Shown in pieces: positions 1 to 5,865 of a stretch of 6,344 nucleotides of DNA (position 1 is its first letter; every line of letters begins with the position of its first letter). The stretch is from positions 1 to 6,344 of the forward strand of contig DITG01000070.1 of NCBI GenBank assembly GCA_002422045.1. The letters run 5' to 3'. This DNA comes from Acholeplasmataceae bacterium UBA6190. GTDB taxonomy: Bacteria > Bacillota_I > Bacilli_A > Acholeplasmatales > Acholeplasmataceae. The notes under the pieces were generated by a model. It searched no databases and was not told the origin of the DNA. It worked only from the letters and a program-made list of their open reading frames with translations. Position numbers and translations under genes: made by a program.

Positions 1-1019
1 CCAACTTCATTTGACGCTAAAGCATTGGCAAGCGCTTCGGTTTCTGAAGCACTTAAAATGAGTTTGATACCGTCTCTGAGCCACTGGACAGACGAACCGG
101 CGACGAAGACACTGCCTTCAAGCGCATAAGTGATCTTACCTTCGATACCCCATGCAATTGTGGTCAGCAAGCCATGTTCTGAAACGACAGGTTGACTACC
201 TGTGTTCATCAACATGAAACAACCTGTACCATATGTATTCTTGACAGCACCCTTTTCAAAACATGCCTGACCAAACAATGCTGCCTGCTGATCCCCTGCG
301 ATGCCACTGATGGGTTTGGATTCACCAAAGAAATGATAAGGGATGGTTTTTCCATAAACTTCGGAAGATGATTTGACTTTTGGAAGCATGGACATGGGAA
401 TGGAAAGAATCTGACATAATTCCTCATCCCATTTCAAGTCAAAGATGTTATAAAGCAATGTTCTGCTCGCATTGGTGTAATCTGTGATGTGTTTACCACC
501 GGTAAGTTTGAAAACAAGCCATGAATCAATGGTTCCAAACAATAATTCACCACGTTCGGCGCGTGCTCTTGCACCAGGTACATTGTCCAATATCCATTTG
601 ACTTTCGTACCAGAAAAATAGGCATCAATCAATAATCCGGTCTTTTGCTTGAACAAGGGACCATAACCTTTTTGATTCAGATCGTCACAAATATCTGATG
701 TCTGGCGTGATTGCCAGACGATCGCATTATAGATTGGAGTGCCTGTTGCCTTGTCCCAAACGACAGTAGTTTCTCTTTGATTGGTGATGCCGATGGCATG
801 AATGTCAGAAGCCTTCAGCGATGCTTCGAGCAAACATCTTGCCATCACTGCCAAGACACTAACCCAAATCTGATTGGCGTTGTGTTCTACCCATCCTGGT
901 TTCGGATAAATCTGTTTGATTTCTTCACTGGCCATAGCAATGATATTGGAATCTTTGTCAAAAATGATGGCTCTGGTACTGGTTGTCCCCTGATCGATGG
1001 ACAAAATGTATGATTTCAT
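1..1019 (-). CDS. glpK: Glycerol kinase, 3'-truncated by window edge
   Basis: ATP-dependent phosphorylation of glycerol to sn-glycerol-3-phosphate in the cytoplasm; FGGY carbohydrate kinase family. The first 339 codons are present, of about 500 usual for the family, and the frame is open to the window edge. Visible motifs are the phosphate-binding loop DQGTTSTR (residues 9-16), GITNQRET, the FGGY signature YFSGTKVKWILDN (about 134-146), GDQQAALFGQ with the probable catalytic Asp243, and GSVFVAGSSVQWLRDG near the end. His229 in YHFFG aligns with the His near 230-232 that HPr of the PTS phosphorylates in Bacillus/Enterococcus GlpK, so PTS activation is likely (inference). The ATG lies in an ATGA overlap with the preceding DUF1667 stop, with GGGAG at 1026-1030 as ribosome binding site. 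It is the last visible gene of the glp operon; other genes could follow outside the window. Confidence 0.97.
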   Translation of the reverse strand, partial: MKSYILSIDQGTTSTRAIIFDKDSNIIAMASEEIKQIYPKPGWVEHNANQIWVSVLAVMARCLLEASLKASDIHAIGITNQRETTVVWDKATGTPIYNAIVWQSRQTSDICDDLNQKGYGPLFKQKTGLLIDAYFSGTKVKWILDNVPGARARAERGELLFGTIDSWLVFKLTGGKHITDYTNASRTLLYNIFDLKWDEELCQILSIPMSMLPKVKSSSEVYGKTIPYHFFGESKPISGIAGDQQAALFGQACFEKGAVKNTYGTGCFMLMNTGSQPVVSEHGLLTTIAWGIEGKITYALEGSVFVAGSSVQWLRDGIKLILSASETEALANALASNEV

Positions 1020-1384
1020 TTGGATCTCCCGTTTAAAGTGTCAATCGATAGTTCAGAAGTTGCTATCATATCAACACCTGTATTCATGATATTTGAGACG
1101 ATGACATCTCCTATTTTAACATTTTTATCGATGATTATGCTATCCAGTACCGATATTGCTTCAAAGATCATCCCTTTGGGTAAAGCAGTTCGGGACTTGA
1201 CGGACAATCTTGGATGATGACTGAACAGTGTTCTCACCGTTGATGTCAGCATTCGTTTGGGTTGTGTCATTTCATCGATGCCATAACGCTCACCGCGAGG
1301 ACACCGGTTACCGGTGACCTTGAGTGCGTCATCGACAGAAAGATGACAACCGACAGGACAGACAATGCAAGTCATTTCTTTCAT
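1016..1384 (-). CDS. DUF1667 (COG3862-like) four-cysteine protein of the glp operon
   Basis: A 122-residue protein with an N-terminal cysteine motif: Cys6, Cys9, Cys13 and Cys28 in CIVCPVGC...NRCPRG, a CX2CX3CX14C arrangement. This matches the DUF1667 family (conserved CXXC pairs), which in Thermotoga and many Firmicutes lies beside a GlpA-like dehydrogenase, an FAD oxidoreductase and glpK. The spacing of the first three cysteines resembles the [4Fe-4S] ligands at the N terminus of formate dehydrogenase-type enzymes, so an Fe-S cluster is plausible but not proven. Residues 40-122 have no motif I recognise. There is no signal peptide or membrane segment. The start codon overlaps the stop of the upstream oxidoreductase (ATGA at 1381-1384), with a strong GGAGG at 1392-1396, and its stop overlaps the glpK start. 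Inferred role: small electron-transfer or assembly subunit of the G3P oxidoreductase. Confidence 0.88.
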   Translation of the reverse strand: MKEMTCIVCPVGCHLSVDDALKVTGNRCPRGERYGIDEMTQPKRMLTSTVRTLFSHHPRLSVKSRTALPKGMIFEAISVLDSIIIDKNVKIGDVIVSNIMNTGVDMIATSELSIDTLNGRSK

Positions 1385-2640
1385 GATACAACCTCCTCGA
1401 GCACCAGTTCGATAGGATCTTTTGAAATGAACTCATTTGGTTTGATCAATAGATGTTCCATTTCAGCAGGTGCGATGTATTTGGCTTTCTTTGTCTTGAT
1501 CAAGACATTGTTCTGATAAACCTTGAATATGCCTTGTTCCATCTTTTTAGTGACTCTGAATGACAGTTCAATCGGTATTTCATTTCTTGAAAAATCAATC
1601 AGTTGCGGAACCACATAGCGAATGCCGTTGCCGGGCTTGACACTGACTTCATTTCTGTTTTCGCTTGCCCCACTTAAAATGTAGTGTTTTGCGCAATGAC
1701 CAGCCTTTTCGCTTTCTTCGGTGACCCAATCCACGAGATCATGGACATGAAGTGCATTGCCACACACAAAAAGTCCTTCGATATTGGTTTCATAAAACTG
1801 ATTGACAACAGCACTCTTTGTGACTGGACTTTTCTGAATCTGAAGTGATTCGAATAGGGAAATATCAGGAATCAAGCCGATTGAAAGGAGTAGAGTGTCG
1901 ACTTCAAAGTTCAATTCGGTGCCTGGAATAGGTTTGTAATACTCATCCACTTTTTGAATGGTAATGCCTTCTAAGACATCTTTACCACGGATATCCGTGA
2001 CTGTGTGAGAGAGATAAAGCGGAATATCAAAATCATCTAGACACTGGACAATATTGCGCGTTAAACCATTGGAATAAGGCATGATTTCTGCAACGCCCAA
2101 CACTTTTGCACCTTCTAAAGTCATACGTCTGGCCATGATCAACCCGATATCTCCACTGCCTAAGATGAAGATGCGTTTGCCGACTAAAAAACCTTCCATG
2201 TTCAAATAGCGTTGTGCACTACCCGCTGGCATGATGCCTTTGGGTCGTTCGCCAGGAATCTGGATAGAACCGCGTGTCCGCTCATAACATCCCGAAGACA
2301 AGATGAAAGCTTTTGCATGAATGGTTTCCATACCTTGTTCCAAACTGGATACTGTCAAGACGAAGTCTTGCTCTTTTTTGATGTCCAAGACCGTCGTATG
2401 CAGTTTGAAATCGATCTTTTTGTCTAAAAACGTTTGAATGAATCGTGCTGCATATTCTGGACCTGTCAACTCTTCTTTGAAAACGTGAAGTCCGAATCCG
2501 TTATGAATGCACTGATTGAGAATGCCACCCAATGTTTTTTCACGTTCGATGACGAGGATACTGATGTTAGGATCATGTGCCGAGAGTGCTGCGGATAATC
2601 CCGCTGCACCTCCACCGATGATAGCAATATCTGTTTTCAT
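1381..2640 (-). CDS. FAD/NAD(P)-binding oxidoreductase, partner subunit of GlpA-like dehydrogenase
   Basis: A 419-residue two-dinucleotide-fold flavoprotein. The FAD site is IIGGGAAG (residues 7-14), with Glu32 at the end of the second strand. A second Rossmann motif, ILGSGDIG (159-166), should bind a pyridine nucleotide; the acidic Glu185 at the end of its second strand suggests NAD(H) rather than NADP(H) (inference). IEGLFVCGN (287-295) is the usual C-terminal FAD-contact motif. Isolated cysteines occur in ILNQC (Cys44) and SSGCYE (Cys118), but there is no CXXXXC redox disulfide. Residues about 335-419 form an extra beta-rich tail beyond the core fold. No membrane segments. It occupies the slot that GlpB holds in E. 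coli glpABC but is a different type of flavoprotein; the TM1433-type family next to DUF1667 is the best match. The start overlaps the GlpA-like stop (ATGA at 2637-2640), with AAGGTGA upstream. Likely role: passing electrons between the GlpA-like subunit and NAD(H). Confidence 0.9.
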   Translation of the reverse strand: MKTDIAIIGGGAAGLSAALSAHDPNISILVIEREKTLGGILNQCIHNGFGLHVFKEELTGPEYAARFIQTFLDKKIDFKLHTTVLDIKKEQDFVLTVSSLEQGMETIHAKAFILSSGCYERTRGSIQIPGERPKGIMPAGSAQRYLNMEGFLVGKRIFILGSGDIGLIMARRMTLEGAKVLGVAEIMPYSNGLTRNIVQCLDDFDIPLYLSHTVTDIRGKDVLEGITIQKVDEYYKPIPGTELNFEVDTLLLSIGLIPDISLFESLQIQKSPVTKSAVVNQFYETNIEGLFVCGNALHVHDLVDWVTEESEKAGHCAKHYILSGASENRNEVSVKPGNGIRYVVPQLIDFSRNEIPIELSFRVTKKMEQGIFKVYQNNVLIKTKKAKYIAPAEMEHLLIKPNEFISKDPIELVLEEVVS

Positions 2641-4076
2641 TTTTTCACCTTCGTTTCAACAACCAGAATGGGTGTGTTCTCTGCGTAATAATTGATACTG
2701 TTCAGTGGTTTTCCGGTTTCTCTTGCGATGATTTTGAGGACAAGGCTTTCGCAATATCCGCCTTGGCATAAACCACCTCCCGCGCGTGCGCGTTTCTTTA
2801 TACCTTTGATGGTATCATTTCCTGTAACGCCATGAATCGCAGATACGATTTCTGCTTCCGTGATTTTTTCACATTTGCAGATGATGTTGCCATATCGTGG
2901 ATCTGTCTTGATTAACGCTTTCCGATCTTCAGGTGACAGACTGTAAAACGCTTTTTGCTTTTTTCTGATGGGATTGAATTGTTCTTTTTTTGAAACACTG
3001 ATCTTGAGTACTTCTTGAACAAGATATTCAGCGATTGCAGGTGCGGCAGTCAAACCTGGGGAATCGATGCCAGCGACATGATAAAATCCTTTGACTTCCT
3101 TCGATTCCTGAATATAGAAATCATCATAGGAAGAAGAAGCTCTGATACCAGCAAAACTACGGATGATCAGTTCAAACGGGATACTGTCGGCAAGACGTTT
3201 CAAGTCTTCCCGGATTTGTGCCATCCCTTGGGGTGTGGTTGATGCTGTGTCCTTGGATTCGACAGGTGTACTGGTAGGTCCAAGCAGGATGTTGCCGTGG
3301 ACTTGAGGAACAATGAGAACACCTTTTCCTTTTTCTGTCGGGAGTGGATAGAGCACATGACTGAACAGATGCTTGGCTTTGCGATCTAAAACGTAATATT
3401 CTCCCTTTCTGGGATGAATGGTATAGGGAACATCACGTTCAAGCATGGCAGCAATGTGGTCGGAAAGGATACCAGATGCACTGATGATGTGGTGGGTTTT
3501 GATGATTTTGCCTGACTTAAGAACAATCGAAAAATCGCTTTCTTCTGGATGGATGGCCACGACTTCGCTGTTTTTTTCGAATGAAACACCGTTTGTGATG
3601 GCATTTTCTAGCGCTGCCATGGCAACTTCCCAGGGATAGGTGACCATGGTTGAAGGCAGTGACAAGACCATCGTTGCCTTCTTGGTCAAATTCGGCTCTT
3701 GAAGTCTAGCTTCATCACCGGAAAGCAGATGTGCATCGTGAACACCGTTGATGGTCGCTCGGTTTTTCAATTGCATGAGCATCTGTTCTTCACTTTGATC
3801 ATGTGCAACCACAAAAGCCCCTGTTTTCAATAAGGGAATGGATAATTCCTTCTCCAAAGCAATATAAAGCATATTGCCTCTGACACACAATTTGGCTTTC
3901 AGTGTTCCAGGCTTGGGGTCATGCCCAGAATGGATGATTGCACTGTTGGCTGTGGTCTGATGATTGGCAATGTCGTTTTCTTTTTCAAGGACTAAAATCT
4001 TCAGTGGGTATTTGGATAATTCTCTTGCAATGGTGGTACCGATGATACCGGCACCAATGATGACATAATCGTACAT
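2637..4076 (-). CDS. GlpA/LhgO-like FAD dehydrogenase with C-terminal BFD-type [2Fe-2S] domain (probable G3P dehydrogenase)
   Basis: A 479-residue protein of the DAO family (COG0579-like). The N terminus carries the FAD-binding motif IIGAGIIG (residues 6-13) with Glu31, followed by NSAIIHSGHDPKPGTLKAKL (44-63), typical of the L-2-hydroxyglutarate oxidase/anaerobic GlpA branch. VAGIDSPGLTAAPA (334-347) is the C-terminal FAD contact. The C-terminal domain has CKC (Cys400, Cys402) and CQGGYC (Cys437, Cys442), the four ligands of a bacterioferritin-associated-ferredoxin-like [2Fe-2S] site. Context (glpP upstream, glpK downstream) makes G3P the most likely substrate, giving dihydroxyacetone phosphate; from sequence alone another 2-hydroxyacid is possible. 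No transmembrane segment is seen and no GlpC anchor is encoded in the window, so the enzyme is probably soluble. Start supported by AGGAGG at 4081-4086. It follows a possible attenuator and begins a four-gene block of overlapping genes. Confidence 0.9.
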   Translation of the reverse strand: MYDYVIIGAGIIGTTIARELSKYPLKILVLEKENDIANHQTTANSAIIHSGHDPKPGTLKAKLCVRGNMLYIALEKELSIPLLKTGAFVVAHDQSEEQMLMQLKNRATINGVHDAHLLSGDEARLQEPNLTKKATMVLSLPSTMVTYPWEVAMAALENAITNGVSFEKNSEVVAIHPEESDFSIVLKSGKIIKTHHIISASGILSDHIAAMLERDVPYTIHPRKGEYYVLDRKAKHLFSHVLYPLPTEKGKGVLIVPQVHGNILLGPTSTPVESKDTASTTPQGMAQIREDLKRLADSIPFELIIRSFAGIRASSSYDDFYIQESKEVKGFYHVAGIDSPGLTAAPAIAEYLVQEVLKISVSKKEQFNPIRKKQKAFYSLSPEDRKALIKTDPRYGNIICKCEKITEAEIVSAIHGVTGNDTIKGIKKRARAGGGLCQGGYCESLVLKIIARETGKPLNSINYYAENTPILVVETKVKK

Positions 4077-4092
4077 GATTCCTCCTGTTTTT

Positions 4093-4142
4093 AAAATAAA
4101 AGAGAAAAGGCAATGGTTTGCATTTTCTCTCTCGTCTCTTTT
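4093..4142 (-). terminator. Candidate GlpP-controlled attenuator between glpP and the GlpA-like gene
   Basis: On the minus strand, 13 nt after the glpP stop, arms 4120-4130 (AGAGAAAATGC) and 4101-4111 (GCCTTTTCTCT) pair with one mismatch (8 + 2 bp) around an 8-nt loop and are followed by TTTATTTTA, like an intrinsic terminator. It lies inside an otherwise co-directional operon, directly before the ribosome binding site of the next gene. The upstream AAAAGAGA (4135-4142) can instead pair perfectly with TCTCTTTT (4098-4105), which destroys the terminator arm and would be an antiterminator. In B. subtilis, GlpP with G3P prevents termination in the glpD leader, so this placement fits. The arms are of low complexity, so chance pairing cannot be excluded. 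Confidence 0.6.
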
Positions 4143-4700
4143 TTAGATTAACTTGCCGATATTCCAGAATGCCGGATTGGATGTTGTCACTGCGACTGCT
4201 CCAGATTCCAAACATTTTTTAATTTGTGCTTCACTTCGAATCAGCCCGCCCATGAAGATGGGCATCCGGATTCGACTTTTGATTTCGGGAATGATTTCAA
4301 CCGATAATGCAGGCAAGATTTCCAAATAATCAGGATCTACCTTGGTTGCCATTTCCAGACTTTGTTCGAGTGATATGGAATCTTTGAGGAAAAACCGTAA
4401 GATCCCAATCACATTTCGTTTCTTGCAAATCTCAATCACTTTCGGTTTGCTCGAGATGATCCCATCGACTTGAAGTGACTGGATTAGGTAGATTGCACCA
4501 AATTCATCGGATGACAAACCTCGGATGAGTTCAGAATGGATCAAGACTTTCTTTTTATTGTCTTTCATGAGTTTGACCAAGTCAGGCAGCTGTGCGAGTT
4601 GAAAATTCATTAAGATGCCGTACGTCAAAGGTAATTGCAGAAACCGTTTCAAATCTTGATGATTGCTGATGGCGGGAATAATCTTTTGATCTTGTAACAT
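4143..4700 (-). CDS. glpP: Glycerol-3-phosphate-responsive antiterminator GlpP
   Basis: A 185-residue cytoplasmic RNA-binding regulator, close to the 192 residues of B. subtilis GlpP. It is a TIM-barrel-like protein that, bound to G3P, prevents early termination of glp transcripts. Typical segments are KIIPAIS (6-12), SELIRGLSSDEFG (56-68), DGIISSKP (79-86), DYLEILPALS (124-133), FMGGLIRSEAQI (149-160) and AVAVTTSNPAFW (168-179). The open frame extends upstream to 4919, but that extension would cover the promoter and leader and has no homology, so it is rejected. ATG at 4700 is chosen because AGAAGGG (4710-4716) sits 9 nt upstream; the in-frame ATG at 4709 directly abuts that site. First gene of the operon; TAA stop 66 nt before the GlpA-like gene. 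Confidence 0.93.
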   Translation of the reverse strand: MLQDQKIIPAISNHQDLKRFLQLPLTYGILMNFQLAQLPDLVKLMKDNKKKVLIHSELIRGLSSDEFGAIYLIQSLQVDGIISSKPKVIEICKKRNVIGILRFFLKDSISLEQSLEMATKVDPDYLEILPALSVEIIPEIKSRIRMPIFMGGLIRSEAQIKKCLESGAVAVTTSNPAFWNIGKLI

Positions 4701-4709
4701 GATGTCCAT

Positions 4710-4716
4710 CCCTTCT
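4710..4716 (-). promoter_or_regulatory. Ribosome binding site deciding the glpP start
   Basis: AGAAGGG on the minus strand, 9 nt from the ATG at 4700. The alternative ATG at 4707-4709 immediately follows the site with no spacer, so translation from 4700 is favoured. Confidence 0.7.
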
Positions 4717-4720
4717 CTTA

Positions 4721-4796
4721 TAAAATAAATAGCAAAGCAAAATAGGCTAAAAATCATCCACATTTTGTCTTCGCTCTGTCTCTCTAAGCAATGATT
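4721..4796 (-). promoter_or_regulatory. glpP leader RNA with terminator-like hairpin and alternative fold
   Basis: In the roughly 100-nt leader of the glpP transcript, AGCGAAGACAAAAT (4762-4775) pairs with ATTTTGCTTTGCT (4731-4743): 13 bp with one G-U and one bulged A, loop 18 nt. ATTTATTTTA follows at 4721-4730, much like the TTTATTTTA after the second hairpin at 4093-4130. Competing pairings are AATCAT (4791-4796) with ATGATT (4752-4757), which crosses the terminator stem, and TTGCT with AGCGAA, which takes its 5' arm. Between them lies the purine-rich AGAGAGACAGAG. This reads as an antiterminator/terminator switch, plausibly bound by GlpP itself (autoregulation). The folds were found by eye, not by energy calculation. 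Confidence 0.5.
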
Positions 4797-4804
4797 AATT
4801 TCTA

Positions 4805-4823
4805 ATTCAATTATAAACTGAAT
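4805..4823. promoter_or_regulatory. Possible operator dyad over the glp -10 box
   Basis: ATTCA (4805-4809) and TGAAT (4819-4823) form an inverted repeat with partial symmetry between (14 of 19 positions), centred on the -10 box of the minus-strand promoter. The location would suit a repressor. The AT-rich background makes chance symmetry likely; no regulator is identified. Confidence 0.25.
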
Positions 4824-4838
4824 ACAGCAAATTGTCAA
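4810..4838 (-). promoter_or_regulatory. Consensus sigma-A promoter of the glp operon
   Basis: On the minus strand TTGACA (4833-4838), a 17-nt spacer and TATAAT (4810-4815), a perfect match to the housekeeping consensus. Predicted start is near A at 4803, giving a leader of about 103 nt before glpP. A promoter this strong fits an operon held in check after initiation by antitermination rather than by weak initiation. Confidence 0.88.
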
Positions 4839-4860
4839 GTTAATCTTGATGAGCAATTCA

Positions 4861-4879
4861 ATTGTAAATATATTGTAAA
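4861..4879 (+). repeat. Tandem ATTGTAAA direct repeat at the plus-strand -35 region
   Basis: ATTGTAAA occurs at 4861-4868 and 4872-4879, 11 bp apart, about one helical turn. A related TTCAATTATAAA lies at 4806-4817 against TTCAATTGTAAA at 4857-4868 (11 of 12 identical). This could be a regulator site or simple AT-rich repetition. Confidence 0.35.
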
Positions 4880-4892
4880 AAAGTGTTATAAT
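4862..4892 (+). promoter_or_regulatory. Extended -10 promoter for the plus-strand membrane protein
   Basis: TGTTATAAT (4884-4892) is an exact extended -10 element (TGnTATAAT). A weak -35, TTGTAA at 4862-4867, lies 19 nt upstream of the TATAAT hexamer; the extended -10 could compensate for the long spacer. Predicted start is near 4899, about 44 nt before the GTG start codon. Confidence 0.65.
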
Positions 4893-4899
4893 AGATGAA

Positions 4900-4920
4900 A
4901 ATGATAACCCTATAATCATT
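4900..4920. promoter_or_regulatory. Inverted repeat just downstream of the plus-strand start site
   Basis: AATGAT (4900-4905) and ATCATT (4915-4920) are exact inverted arms separated by 9 nt, placed at about +2 to +22 of the predicted plus-strand transcript. Such a position suits an operator or a small 5' hairpin. Nothing identifies a binding protein. Confidence 0.3.
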
Positions 4921-4942
4921 ATAAGAAAGATTGTGATTTAAC

Positions 4943-5797
4943 GTGAAAAGAGAAAAAAATACGATCATTGCCGTGATGGCGATTGCCAGCATTACGGTTT
5001 TTACTGTCGCACTGATCATGCTTATTTTTGGTAATGAACTGGATCGGATGTTCAATGTCATCGGCATTCGTGTCGCAACCGTCTTTGTCGCCTTTGCAGC
5101 GTTTTGTTCCTCGACACTTTTTTCATTGCTCATCTTGCTACACAACAAGACCGTTGTCAGAATCAATGATGACACCAACAAGCGTGCGGAACTCTTCAGA
5201 GAACTTCAATTCGCATCATCTAATTACTCAATCATTGAGTTCATGGACCGTATGCTGATTTATGGTGAGTCCGAACGTTATGTCAATCGGATGCTTCAGC
5301 GCAGAAGCATGATGTTTCACATGATTGAAGACAAAGATAACGAAGAAGATGTTTATCTGCATCCTGAAAATTACCGGTTCGTTTCCGTTAAGATTCCTTT
5401 CAGAGTAATCGAAGGCAAAATCATTTCCAGCATCACGTTTGACAAACTCAGATTTGAAAGAAATGGTGTCAACTATGAATTCATCACACCACCTTCTGAA
5501 ACAGAAAGCAGAGCTTTTCTGCTTTATAACGAACATACCAAACGCAATAATGTCATCATCAACCTAGTCATCAAAAATGATTCTGAGTTCTATGATCCTG
5601 CTCAGATCAACGTCTTCTCGAAAATTAAGATTTACATCAACATCACCAGTTTGCTCGGTGTCAAAGTCAAAGGCAATTCAGAACTTTACTTCACCAACCC
5701 TGAGCAGATCGAAGGCGATGGCACAAACACTTACAGAATCAACTCGGCAAACTTCACACTCACAGAAATGCCCAAGATTGTCAGATCGATTACTTGA
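4943..5797 (+). CDS. Unrecognised protein with two N-terminal membrane helices
   Basis: 284 residues; I do not recognise the family. A basic N terminus (KREK) is followed by a hydrophobic helix at about 8-29, a short loop with NELDRM, and a second helix at about 43-67. Charge distribution (positive residues before the first helix and after the second: HNKTVVR...KR) predicts both termini in the cytoplasm, so residues 70-284 form a cytosolic domain. Residues 75-130 look helical and charged; about 145-280 alternate like beta strands (VSVKIPF, VIINLVIKN, IKIYINITS, VKGNSELYF). There are no obvious catalytic motifs and only one cysteine, in the second helix. The GTG start is forced by an in-frame stop at 4934-4936; the ribosome site is weak (AGAAAG at 4924-4929, 13 nt away). 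It has its own promoter and a strong terminator, so it is probably monocistronic. Between glp genes and an LTA-synthase-like gene, an envelope role is possible but unsupported. Confidence 0.85.
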   Translation: MKREKNTIIAVMAIASITVFTVALIMLIFGNELDRMFNVIGIRVATVFVAFAAFCSSTLFSLLILLHNKTVVRINDDTNKRAELFRELQFASSNYSIIEFMDRMLIYGESERYVNRMLQRRSMMFHMIEDKDNEEDVYLHPENYRFVSVKIPFRVIEGKIISSITFDKLRFERNGVNYEFITPPSETESRAFLLYNEHTKRNNVIINLVIKNDSEFYDPAQINVFSKIKIYINITSLLGVKVKGNSELYFTNPEQIEGDGTNTYRINSANFTLTEMPKIVRSIT

Positions 5798-5799
5798 TC

Positions 5800-5831
5800 A
5801 AAAAGGAATTCACATCGGTGAATTCCTTTTT
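5800..5831. terminator. Bidirectional intrinsic terminator between convergent genes
   Basis: Perfect 14-bp inverted repeat AAAAAGGAATTCAC (5800-5813) / GTGAATTCCTTTTT (5818-5831) with a 4-nt ATCG loop, starting 3 nt after the plus-strand stop codon. The T-run ends the plus-strand transcript, and the complementary A-run gives a U-run for the minus-strand gene that ends at 5866. Confidence 0.92.
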
Positions 5832-5839
5832 CTTTCAAT

Positions 5840-5853
5840 GGCTTCATGAAGCC
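5840..5853. repeat. Perfect 14-bp palindrome next to the terminator
   Basis: GGCTTCATGAAGCC is exactly self-complementary (5 bp around CATG as a hairpin). No T-run follows on either strand, so it is not a terminator alone; it could protect the 3' end of the minus-strand transcript or be a protein site. It may also be chance. Confidence 0.4.
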
Positions 5854-5865
5854 AAATAAAACATA

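Noticed and set aside
711..1013. Plus-strand open frame of 100 codons opposite glpK
   Set aside because: It is antisense to the strongly conserved N-terminal half of glycerol kinase, has no promoter or ribosome site, and resembles no protein.
4896..4909. Possible CcpA cre site (TGAAAATGATAACC)
   Set aside because: It matches 12 of 14 loose consensus positions but lacks the central CG and the terminal A/T, and lies about 100 bp upstream of the glp start. The inverted repeat at 4900-4920 explains part of it.
4911..4916. Second TATAAT on the plus strand
   Set aside because: No acceptable -35 at 16-19 nt and no extended -10, and it is only 27 nt before the start codon; the TGTTATAAT at 4884-4892 is better.
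4701..4919. Upstream extension of the glpP frame to an ATG at 4919 (about 73 extra residues)
   Set aside because: It would cover the perfect promoter, the predicted transcription start and the leader hairpin, and the extra residues do not resemble GlpP. The ATG at 4700 has a proper ribosome site.
5228..5536. Minus-strand open frame of 102 codons opposite the membrane protein
   Set aside because: No ribosome site or promoter, and it is fully contained in the plus-strand gene, which has full expression signals.
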